DNA of 64,000 nt, taken from NCBI GenBank assembly GCA_903875225.1, contig CAIQVJ010000108.1:62001-126000 (forward strand). The letters are read 5' to 3'. Of this stretch, positions 34,585-40,852 are shown in pieces. Position 1 is the stretch's first letter. Each line of letters starts with the position of its first letter. The stretch comes from an uncultured Pseudomonadota bacterium. GTDB lineage: Bacteria; Myxococcota_A; UBA796; SXON01. The position numbers were made by a program, and so were the translations under genes. The notes below the pieces were generated by a model that had not been told where the DNA came from, ran no database searches, and was given only the letters and a program-made list of their open reading frames with translations.

Positions 34585-35915
34585 CCCCCACGATCAGCTG
34601 GCAGGCTCCCGGAAAACTCGTGCTCATCGGCGAGTACGGGGTGCTGGACGGCGCCGGGGCGATCGTGGCTGCAGTCCAGCATGGCGTCCGCTGCGAGCAC
34701 ACCCCGGGCCCGCTGGGCTGGACCACGCCGGGAGACGACAGGTTCGTGCGCGCCGCGCTCGCCGGATTGCCCGCCGACGCCGGGCACTTCACCTTCTCGG
34801 ACTGGAACCCCGTGGATCTCGGCGGTGAAAAGCCCGGCTTCGGAGGCTCTGCGGCGGCCACCGTCGTAGCAGTGCTCGCAGCAGGCCGCCGACCGGTAGA
34901 CGCCTACGCGATTCACCACGAGGTCCAGGGCGGCGGCTCCGGGGCCGACATCTTCGGCTCGCTCAACGGCGGGGTCCGGCGCTTCCCGGACGGGGCCCCC
35001 GCCCCGCCCCCCTGCTTCAGCGCGGTCTGGAGCGGCCACAGCGCCCAGACCGGACCGCGGGTGCGGCAGTACCTGGCCTGGAAGGGGCGGAAACGCTTCG
35101 TACGCGACTCCCGAGCGCTCGTGGACGGCTTCAACGCCTCCCCGGTGGCTGCCACGCGCGAGGCATGGCGGCTCCTGCGCGAGATGGCGAGGGCGGCCGG
35201 GATCGCCTACGAGACACCCGAGCACGTCCAGATCGCCGCGCTCGCCGAACAGTTCGGCGGGGCGGGAAAGCCAAGCGGCGCAGGGGGCGGAGACATCGCC
35301 GTGGCCGTGTTCCCCGACGCCGATCGGCAGGCCGCGTTCGAAGCACGGTGCGCGCCCCTGGGGCTCACCGTGATCCCCTGCCCCGTGGCCGGCCCGGCGG
35401 GCCTGGTCGCCATCCACGGCGCCCACGTGGACCTCGTCCCGTTCACGCCGGAGCGGCTGATCCTGGCGCTCACGGACCGCGCGGCGCTCGCGCGAAGTAT
35501 CGACGCCACCGTGCCCGAGAGCTGGCCGCAGCCCGAATATGCAGCGGTCATGCGGATCCTCGCGGACAGATGGTCGCGGGACGCGAGCGAGTCCAAATGG
35601 GCCTGGCTGATCGTGCAGCGCACAGCGACAGGTCGCGAGCTGGTCGGGGAGATCGGCGGCAAGGTGGGCCCGAGCTGGCTCGGCGACCTGGAGTTCGGCT
35701 ACGCGATCGTGCCGGAAAAACGCCGTTTCGGCCTATGCAAGGAGGCGGCCACCCTGTTCTTGGCCTGGGCCCGCGCCGAGCCCGGAGTCAAGCACTTCGT
35801 CGCCGAGTGCCTGGAGCAGAACGTCGCCTCCAGGGCCGTGTTGAGGGGCGCGGGCCTGCGCGAGTACGCGGTGCGCATGGACGGACCCAACCTGGTCCTG
35901 CGCTGGCGGGACTGA
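34581..35915 (+). CDS. mvaK2: Phosphomevalonate kinase fused to a GNAT acetyltransferase domain
   Basis: 444 residues in one uninterrupted frame from GTG 34581. Residues 1-275 form a GHMP kinase: APGKLVLIGEYGVLDG, GGSAAATVVAVLAAG, and motif 3 KPSGAGGGDIAVAVF near 230. This fits phosphomevalonate kinase. Residues about 282-444 form a RimJ/RimL-like GNAT domain: VDLVPFTPERLILALTDR, a strand with GEIGGKVGP, FGYAIVPEKRRFGLCKEAA (acetyl-CoA loop) and CLEQNVASRAVLRGAGL. There is no stop between the two, although a GTG at 35427 could restart translation. The length is well beyond the usual 300 or so residues. Confidence 0.85.
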   Translation: MTPTISWQAPGKLVLIGEYGVLDGAGAIVAAVQHGVRCEHTPGPLGWTTPGDDRFVRAALAGLPADAGHFTFSDWNPVDLGGEKPGFGGSAAATVVAVLAAGRRPVDAYAIHHEVQGGGSGADIFGSLNGGVRRFPDGAPAPPPCFSAVWSGHSAQTGPRVRQYLAWKGRKRFVRDSRALVDGFNASPVAATREAWRLLREMARAAGIAYETPEHVQIAALAEQFGGAGKPSGAGGGDIAVAVFPDADRQAAFEARCAPLGLTVIPCPVAGPAGLVAIHGAHVDLVPFTPERLILALTDRAALARSIDATVPESWPQPEYAAVMRILADRWSRDASESKWAWLIVQRTATGRELVGEIGGKVGPSWLGDLEFGYAIVPEKRRFGLCKEAATLFLAWARAEPGVKHFVAECLEQNVASRAVLRGAGLREYAVRMDGPNLVLRWRD

Positions 35916-35932
35916 GGAGCTAAGCTCGCGCG

Positions 35933-36268
35933 ATGCCGACGCTCTACTGGAAATCCACGTGTACCACCTGTCGCGAAGTGCGAGCCGCCCTGCTGGCTCG
36001 GGCCCCCGCGCTCCTCGAGAAGAACTACAGCCGTGACCCGCTCACGGTGGAGGAGATCCGGACGCTCATCCGTGCGGCCGGAGGGGTGCCGATCCTGCTG
36101 AACACCACGCACGCGATCTGCAAGGAGCGCGGGTGGAAGCTTCATCCCCCCGACCCCGAGACGTTCGCCGTGGAGGCGTGCAAGGAGCCGAACCTGCTCC
36201 GTCGTCCCATCCTGCTGATCGGGGATCGCGCCTGGGTGCACAAGTCCTGCCTGGACGCCCCGCTTTGA
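35933..36268 (+). CDS. ArsC/Spx-family thioredoxin-fold protein
   Basis: The 111-residue protein has the ArsC/Spx layout: YWKSTCTTCREVRAALLA (CxxC at 9-12), NYSRDPLTVEEIRTLI, and NLLRRPILLIGD near the end. The CxxC recalls Spx/MgsR; the Arg triad of true arsenate reductases is not clear. It is embedded between phosphomevalonate kinase and mevalonate kinase. Its stop overlaps the mevalonate kinase start (TTGA), so it is part of the mevalonate operon for no known reason. Confidence 0.78.
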   Translation: MPTLYWKSTCTTCREVRAALLARAPALLEKNYSRDPLTVEEIRTLIRAAGGVPILLNTTHAICKERGWKLHPPDPETFAVEACKEPNLLRRPILLIGDRAWVHKSCLDAPL

Positions 36269-37140
36269 CGACGGGGCCCTTCGCCGGCCAAGCCCCTGGC
36301 AAGCTGATCCTCTGTGGGGAGCACGCGGTCGTCGAAGGGCACGCGGCGATCGCAGCGGCGCTCCCCCGGTTCACCACCGTGACGCTCCTTGAGCGCCCGG
36401 GTCCCACCTCGCTCTCGAGTGATCTGCGCGACGAACGCCTCCTCCCCGCCTTGTTGACGGTCGTGCCCCGGTCGGGACTCGAGATCGAGGTCCACTCCGA
36501 GCTCCCTGTCGGCTGCGGCCTCGGCTCGAGCGCCGCGCTGGCCATCGCGACGCTGCGCGCGCTGGCGGCCCGCGAGGGCCGGGAGGCCTCCTTCGCCGAG
36601 CTGTACGAGCGCGGGTTCCTCATCGAGCGGGCCTTCCACGGGAACCCCTCCGGTGTCGACCACGCAGTGAGCGCGCTCGGCGGACTGGTGCGGTATCGAC
36701 GCACCGACTCCGGTCCGGAGATCACGCCGCTGCACATCGTGGAGCCGCTCACCCTCGTCGTCGTGAACACCGGCACCCCTGCGTTCACCACCGCGCAGAT
36801 GGTCGAGCGCGTCCGCCTGCGCGGCAGCAGCCGCGAGCTTGCCGCGATCGGGGCGCTGGTGAGCGAGATCACCGAGGTGCTCACTACCGGCGGCGACCAG
36901 CACCGGCTCGGCGCCCTGCTGGACCAGAACCACTGCTGGTTGCAGCGCATCGGCGTCAGCACGCCAGAGCTCGACCGCGCCTGCGCGATCCTGCGCTCGG
37001 CAGGCTCGCTCGGCGCCAAGCTCGCCGGTGCGGGGGGCGGCGGCGTCGCCTTCGGGCTCTGCACCCCCGGGTCGGCCCCGGGCGTCCACGCCGAGGCCAC
37101 CGCCGCCGGCCTCGCGGCGTTCACCGTGATCATACGTTAG
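36265..37140 (+). CDS. mvk: Mevalonate kinase
   Basis: This 291-residue GHMP kinase phosphorylates mevalonate. Motifs are QAPGKLILCGEHAVVEG, LPVGCGLGSSAALAIA, GNPSGVDHAVSALGG (with catalytic Asp) and AKLAGAGGGGVAF. The start is taken as TTG 36265 inside the previous stop codon; the sequence upstream in frame is the arsC-like gene read in another frame. It is the third mevalonate enzyme of the cluster. HMG-CoA synthase and reductase are not in the window. Confidence 0.92.
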   Translation: MTTGPFAGQAPGKLILCGEHAVVEGHAAIAAALPRFTTVTLLERPGPTSLSSDLRDERLLPALLTVVPRSGLEIEVHSELPVGCGLGSSAALAIATLRALAAREGREASFAELYERGFLIERAFHGNPSGVDHAVSALGGLVRYRRTDSGPEITPLHIVEPLTLVVVNTGTPAFTTAQMVERVRLRGSSRELAAIGALVSEITEVLTTGGDQHRLGALLDQNHCWLQRIGVSTPELDRACAILRSAGSLGAKLAGAGGGGVAFGLCTPGSAPGVHAEATAAGLAAFTVIIR

Positions 37141-37149
37141 CTGCGCCGC

Positions 37150-37779
37150 ATGAACAAGATCCTCTCCCTGCCCCTGCGCGTCCTGCGCCGCATCGCCGCC
37201 ACGATCATGGGCCGCAACACCGCGCCGCCGGCCGACGCCCCACCGCCTCCCCGGCGGACGCCCCGCCCGAAGGCAACACCTCCTCCGCCCCCGTCCGGAG
37301 ACCACGGGCACAGCCACGAGCATGGTCACGACCATGACCACGGGCACACCGAGCCGGCACCCGCGGTCGAGGACCACGGGCACAGCCACGGTCACGACCA
37401 CGACCACGGGCACACCGAGCCGGCGCCGGCACCTGTGGTGGATCACGGCCACAGCCACGACCACGCGGAGCCTGCCGCCATCGAAAAGCCGAAAAAGGCC
37501 GCTGCGAAAAAGAAGGCCCCCACGGTCCGTTCGGAGGAGACCCCGAACCCCAATGCCCACAAGTACGTCGTGGGCCAGAAGGTCGTGGAGAAGGGCTCTC
37601 TCTCGTTCAGCTCCGCGTCAGAGGCGAAGGATCACCCGCTCGGGCACGCCCTGTTCGCGGTCAAGGGCGTCGCCTCCATCTTCGCCGTGAACGACTTCGT
37701 CACGGTGACCCGGACGCCGGACGCCGATTGGACGGCCCTGGACGCAGCGGTGATCACGGCCATCTCCCGCACGCTGTAG
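37150..37779 (+). CDS. His-rich protein with C-terminal Nfu_N domain
   Basis: 209 residues. Residues 1-50 are basic and Pro-rich; residues 52-105 hold 19 histidines in three His-Asp/Gly blocks (DHGHSHEHGH type), followed by a Lys/Ala stretch. Residues 129-209 (TPNPNAHKYVVGQKVVEKGS, LGHALFAVKGVASIFAVNDF, VTVTR) match the N-terminal domain of Nfu-type Fe-S scaffolds. The C-terminal CxxC scaffold domain that normally follows is absent. Metal storage or delivery toward Fe-S assembly is inferred; the ferredoxin, ErpA and (further off) CyaY genes lie nearby. Confidence 0.8.
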   Translation: MNKILSLPLRVLRRIAATIMGRNTAPPADAPPPPRRTPRPKATPPPPPSGDHGHSHEHGHDHDHGHTEPAPAVEDHGHSHGHDHDHGHTEPAPAPVVDHGHSHDHAEPAAIEKPKKAAAKKKAPTVRSEETPNPNAHKYVVGQKVVEKGSLSFSSASEAKDHPLGHALFAVKGVASIFAVNDFVTVTRTPDADWTALDAAVITAISRTL

Positions 37780-37823
37780 TGCGCACGCCGGACCCGGGGG
37801 TACCGGCGCCGGGTCTGTACGCG

Positions 37824-38114
37824 TCAAGGCAGATACAACACGCGCAATTCGTCACAGCTGGCGTTTGCCAGGTCGTCCGTGGCGGCATCGCAGGCGGCTT
37901 CCGCCTCGGGGATCTGCCGAGACGGGATCGCCCCCCGCGTGATCCCCCATTCGTCCTGGCAGGTCTGGCGCAGGTCGGCCTTGCTCACCGCCCCCAGATC
38001 CTCCCAGCTCGCACCCCAGTCCTCGCGGCAGCCGTCCAACCGCTTGGCCACGTTGGCGCACAGCGCCTTGCACGGGTCACTGGCACAGCCGAGGGCGTAC
38101 AGCAAAAACAACAC
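37824..38114 (-). CDS. Small Cys-rich lipoprotein
   Basis: 96 residues starting GTG 38114 with a minimal signal MLFLLYALGC (lipobox ALGC) that lacks a positive n-region unless translation begins upstream. The mature part has eight further Cys-containing or charged positions (SDPCKALCANVAKRLDGC, TCQDEW, ACDAATDD, ASCDELR), suggesting several disulfides in the periplasm. The start codon lies inside the terminator that follows tRNA-Phe, so this gene may depend on read-through or its own weak signal. Convergent to the Nfu_N gene. Confidence 0.55.
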   Translation of the reverse strand: MLFLLYALGCASDPCKALCANVAKRLDGCREDWGASWEDLGAVSKADLRQTCQDEWGITRGAIPSRQIPEAEAACDAATDDLANASCDELRVLYLP

Positions 38115-38153
38115 ACGCCCTGATACCCCGTTGAAGGGGAACCAGGGCGTGTG
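38102..38153 (-). terminator. Rho-independent terminator of tRNA-Phe
   Basis: An 11-bp perfect stem (38112-38122 with 38143-38153) encloses a second small CCCC/GGGG hairpin. On the minus strand it is followed by TTGTTTTTG. It begins 11 bases after the tRNA 3' end, the expected position and orientation. Confidence 0.8.
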
Positions 38154-38163
38154 CGTGAAGGGG

Positions 38164-38236
38164 TGGCCGAGGACGGGGTTGAACCGCCGACACCAGGATT
38201 TTCAGTCCCGTGCTCTACCAACTGAGCTACCCGGCC
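38164..38236 (-). tRNA. tRNA-Phe (anticodon GAA)
   Basis: The 73-base cloverleaf folds fully: acceptor GGCCGGG/CTCGGCC (one G-T pair), D-arm GCTC/GAGC, anticodon arm CGGGA/TCCTG with loop CTGAAAA (anticodon GAA), T-arm GGCGG/CCGTC with TTCAACC, discriminator A. The CCA end is not encoded. A terminator follows immediately. Confidence 0.97.
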
Positions 38237-38335
38237 ATTTGCTCCGACGTGCGCCGAAGCGCCGGCTTTCTAACGCGGGGCCCCGCGGCGTCAACACCCG
38301 AACAGCGAACCGCACGTGGGAAACCGCGCGATGTG

Positions 38336-38602
38336 TCAGCCGGGATCACGCTGCACGACAACATCCCCCTGCACCCGCGCCTGGCAGCCGAGCCGCTGGT
38401 CGGGCCGGTCGAGGAACGGCGTCTCGGCCTCGTCGACGGGCGAGAGCTCCCCGCTCACCACCGCGACCCGGCACGAATTACAGGCCGCAAAACCGCCACA
38501 CGCCGTGTCCATCCGGATGCTGTGCTCGTCGCAGACCTCGAGCAGGGTCTGCCCGACCTGCGCCAGCACCGTGCCGGACCCGACGATGGTCACCCGGGGC
38601 AC
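38336..38602 (-). CDS. fdx: 2Fe-2S ferredoxin (adrenodoxin/ISC type)
   Basis: 88 residues starting GTG 38602. Cluster ligands are Cys35, Cys41, Cys44 and Cys73 (ACGGFAACNSCRV ... LGCQARV); the Cx5Cx2C spacing is that of ISC-type ferredoxins. It is shorter than the usual 105-115 residues, mainly between the third and fourth ligand. The start lies 2 bases after the ErpA stop, so the two are one unit. It probably supplies electrons for Fe-S cluster assembly. Confidence 0.85.
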   Translation of the reverse strand: MPRVTIVGSGTVLAQVGQTLLEVCDEHSIRMDTACGGFAACNSCRVAVVSGELSPVDEAETPFLDRPDQRLGCQARVQGDVVVQRDPG

Positions 38603-38604
38603 GG

Positions 38605-38979
38605 TCAGACGTCGAAGCTGCTCCCGCAGCCACACTTCCGCTTCACGTTCGGGTTCTCGATGTGGAACCCCGCGCCGATCAGCTCGTCCTTGTAGTCGAT
38701 CACCGACCCCCGTACGTACTGGAGGTGCAGCGGGTTCAGGAACACGCGCACGCCACCGAAGGTGTGGACCTCGTCGTCGTCCTGCGGGGCCTCTTCGAAC
38801 TCCAGAAGGTAGCTGTACCCGGAGCAGCCGCCGCCCTGCACGCCGAACCGGAGGCCGTAGCCCTCCATCTGGTTCTCCTTCAACAACCGCTCGATGTGGC
38901 GCTGGCCCCCCTCGGTCATGGTGACGACCGGGAGCGAGTGGACCTCGGGGTTTTCGATGAAATTCAGGGTAGCTTCCAT
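38605..38979 (-). CDS. erpA: Iron-sulfur cluster insertion protein (ErpA/IscA family)
   Basis: The 124-residue A-type carrier has its three conserved cysteines: Cys52 in GGGCSGYSY and Cys116/Cys118 in KCGCGSSF. FLNPLHLQYVRGSVIDY and FHIENPNVK are family landmarks. It transfers Fe-S clusters to apo-proteins. The N-terminus (MEATLNFIENPEVHSLPVVT) is slightly longer than average. Coupled to the downstream ferredoxin. Confidence 0.92.
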   Translation of the reverse strand: MEATLNFIENPEVHSLPVVTMTEGGQRHIERLLKENQMEGYGLRFGVQGGGCSGYSYLLEFEEAPQDDDEVHTFGGVRVFLNPLHLQYVRGSVIDYKDELIGAGFHIENPNVKRKCGCGSSFDV

Positions 38980-39047
38980 GGTTTCCTTTGTGCGAACGCG
39001 AAGGGTGGGTACGTTGTGCGACTACTAACACTACACACCATGCCTTC

Positions 39048-39644
39048 ATGTCAGTAGTCTCCGCACCTGATCTCGTACAGACGGTGCTCGTGGTCGACAA
39101 CGACGACAGCTTCACGGGCAGCCTCGTCTCCTATTGCCGAGAGATCGGGTTCTCTCCCCGAGTGGTGCGCGATCGCGATGCCAGTCCCGCCGATTGGCGG
39201 GATGCGAGCCGCATCCTGCTCTCGCCCGGCCCCGGACGACCCGAGGAGCACCCGTTCAACGCCGTCGCGCTGCGCTCCGGACTGCCCGTGTTCGGCGTGT
39301 GCCTCGGGATGCAGGCGCTGGCCCTCGTATTCGGGGGGGAGGTCGTCCACGCGCGCCAGATCGTCCACGGGCGCACGAGCCCTGTACATCACAAAGGAGA
39401 GGGCTGCTTTTCCGGACTCCCCTCCCCGCTGCGCTGCACGCGCTACCATTCGCTCGCCGTACGCCGCGCCACACTGCCGGCGTGCCTGCAGATCACCGCG
39501 TGGACCGACGATGGCGAGATCATGGGGCTCCGTCACCGAACGCTGCCCGTCGAGGGCGTACAGTTCCACCCTGAGTCGGTTCGGTCGGAGTGCGGCCGTG
39601 AGCTGCTCGGAACGGCGCTGGGGCACGGCGGGATTCCGCGCTAG
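39048..39644 (+). CDS. pabA: Class I glutamine amidotransferase, TrpG/PabA type
   Basis: The 198-residue protein has DNDDSFTGSLVSYC, LSPGPGRPEEH, the nucleophile elbow GVCLGMQALALVFGG and the His-Glu pair in VEGVQFHPESV. It releases ammonia from glutamine for anthranilate or aminodeoxychorismate synthesis. Without the partner synthase in the window the two cannot be separated; folate neighbours (5-formyl-THF cyclo-ligase, folC further off) slightly favour PabA. Start ATG 39048 was preferred over 38988 because the extra residues are not family-like. Confidence 0.8.
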   Translation: MSVVSAPDLVQTVLVVDNDDSFTGSLVSYCREIGFSPRVVRDRDASPADWRDASRILLSPGPGRPEEHPFNAVALRSGLPVFGVCLGMQALALVFGGEVVHARQIVHGRTSPVHHKGEGCFSGLPSPLRCTRYHSLAVRRATLPACLQITAWTDDGEIMGLRHRTLPVEGVQFHPESVRSECGRELLGTALGHGGIPR

Positions 39645-40183
39645 TACTCCCAGACCCCAGCCTCGGTCGCCACGGCGTCGAGCCGCTGGTCGTGGGGCTC
39701 GGTCTCGATCCGGTCGAGCAACTGCACGAGGAAGCCGAGGCCCACGATCGGGATCCCGGGCTGCTCGGCGCGCAGGCGGCCGATCAGCACATCGTAGTAT
39801 CCACCCCCCTGCCCGATGCGGTTCATCTCGCTGTCGAACCCTACGAGTGGCACCACGAGCAGGTCGCCGGGCCCCGGGACCACCTCGGGCCCCGTGGGCT
39901 CAGGGATGCCCATGCAGCCCGGCACCAGCGCCCCCGTACAGAACTTCAGCCCCCGATTGGCCACCACGACCGGCATCGCGCTCGGCTTTTCGGCGCGCAG
40001 CAACGCAGTCTCCACCTCGGTTCCGCAGTTGACGTAGACCAGCAGGCGCTCAGCGACCCTGCAGGGCTCCCAGGCGAGCAGCGCGTGCTGGATGGCGCGG
40101 CTCCGGCCCTCCCGGTCCACGAGCGCCTCCCTGCGCTTTCGCAGGATGGCGCGGAGCTCGGCTTTGGTCGGGGAGGTCGTCAC
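39641..40183 (-). CDS. ygfA: 5-formyltetrahydrofolate cyclo-ligase
   Basis: The 180-residue enzyme converts 5-formyl-THF to 5,10-methenyl-THF with ATP. Motifs are KAELRAILRKRREAL, VYVNCGTEVET and the signature VPLVGFDSEMNRIGQGGGYYD, then GLGFLVQLLD and PHDQRLDAVATE. GTG 40183 is the start. It overlaps the convergent amidotransferase stop by 4 bases. Confidence 0.93.
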   Translation of the reverse strand: MTTSPTKAELRAILRKRREALVDREGRSRAIQHALLAWEPCRVAERLLVYVNCGTEVETALLRAEKPSAMPVVVANRGLKFCTGALVPGCMGIPEPTGPEVVPGPGDLLVVPLVGFDSEMNRIGQGGGYYDVLIGRLRAEQPGIPIVGLGFLVQLLDRIETEPHDQRLDAVATEAGVWEY

Positions 40184-40207
40184 GGGTGGGGCAAGGTATC
40201 ACCCGGA

Positions 40208-40852
40208 TCAGCCCTCGAGCGTGATGAGCCCGCGTCGCAAGGCGTAACGGACGATCTCGCCCGGGGTGATGTTCAGCTTCCGAAGCATGTTCGACTTGTG
40301 GATCTCCACGGTGCGCGGGCTGATGAACAGCCGCTTGCCGATCTCGGCGTTGGCGTGCCCCTCCGCCGCCAACTGCAGCACGCCCCGCTCGCGCTCGGTG
40401 AGCGTGTCGTACGGATCCGTCAGCTGCGTGAGGCGCGTGGCGTACGCCTCTACGGCGTGGTCGGAGAACGGCGAGCTGAGATAGCGCCGGCCCGAAGCCA
40501 CGGTGTGCACCGCCCGCGCAAGCTCGTCTGCAGCGGTGTCCTTCAACGCGTATCCGAGCGCGCCCGCGCGCAGGGCCTCGAGCACGTAGGCCTCGTTCGA
40601 GTGCATCGAGAGCATGAGCACGCGGGTCGCGGGCGAGCACCGCATCACCTTGCGGCACACCTCGATGCCGTTGAGCCCCGGCATCATCACGTCCAGCACG
40701 AGCACGTTCGGGCAGAGTCGCTCGACGAGGTCGGGGATGCGCAGACCGTCGCCCGACGTGCCGACGATCTCGAAGCGACCGTCCGCAGCGAGCGCAGCTC
40801 CCACCCCGGCGAGCATCAGCGGGTGGTCATCTGCCAGGAAAACCCTGATCAT
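40208..40852 (-). CDS. NarL/FixJ-family response regulator
   Basis: 214 residues. The receiver has DD at 8-9, Asp54 in VLVLDVMMPGLNG and Lys in YALKDTAAD. A LuxR-type helix-turn-helix (about 145-205) reads LTERERGVLQLAAEGHANAE, IGKRLFISPRTVEIH. The ATG overlaps the stop of the giant hybrid kinase (ATGA), and that kinase ends in a HisKA_3 module, the type that pairs with NarL-like regulators, so this is its output. Confidence 0.94.
   Translation of the reverse strand: MIRVFLADDHPLMLAGVGAALAADGRFEIVGTSGDGLRIPDLVERLCPNVLVLDVMMPGLNGIEVCRKVMRCSPATRVLMLSMHSNEAYVLEALRAGALGYALKDTAADELARAVHTVASGRRYLSSPFSDHAVEAYATRLTQLTDPYDTLTERERGVLQLAAEGHANAEIGKRLFISPRTVEIHKSNMLRKLNITPGEIVRYALRRGLITLEG

Noticed and set aside
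37310..37465. Short repeated units that could suggest a CRISPR array or tandem repeat locus
   Set aside because: They encode the His/Asp/Gly blocks of the Nfu_N protein in frame, with no spacers.
37791..37815. Stem GACCCGG/CCGGGTC between the Nfu_N and lipoprotein genes as a terminator
   Set aside because: The stem is plausible, but there is no T-run on either strand and such GC-rich stems are frequent here.
39048..39644. Assignment to trpG specifically
   Set aside because: No trpE or other tryptophan gene is in the window; the amidotransferase cannot be separated from pabA by sequence reading alone.
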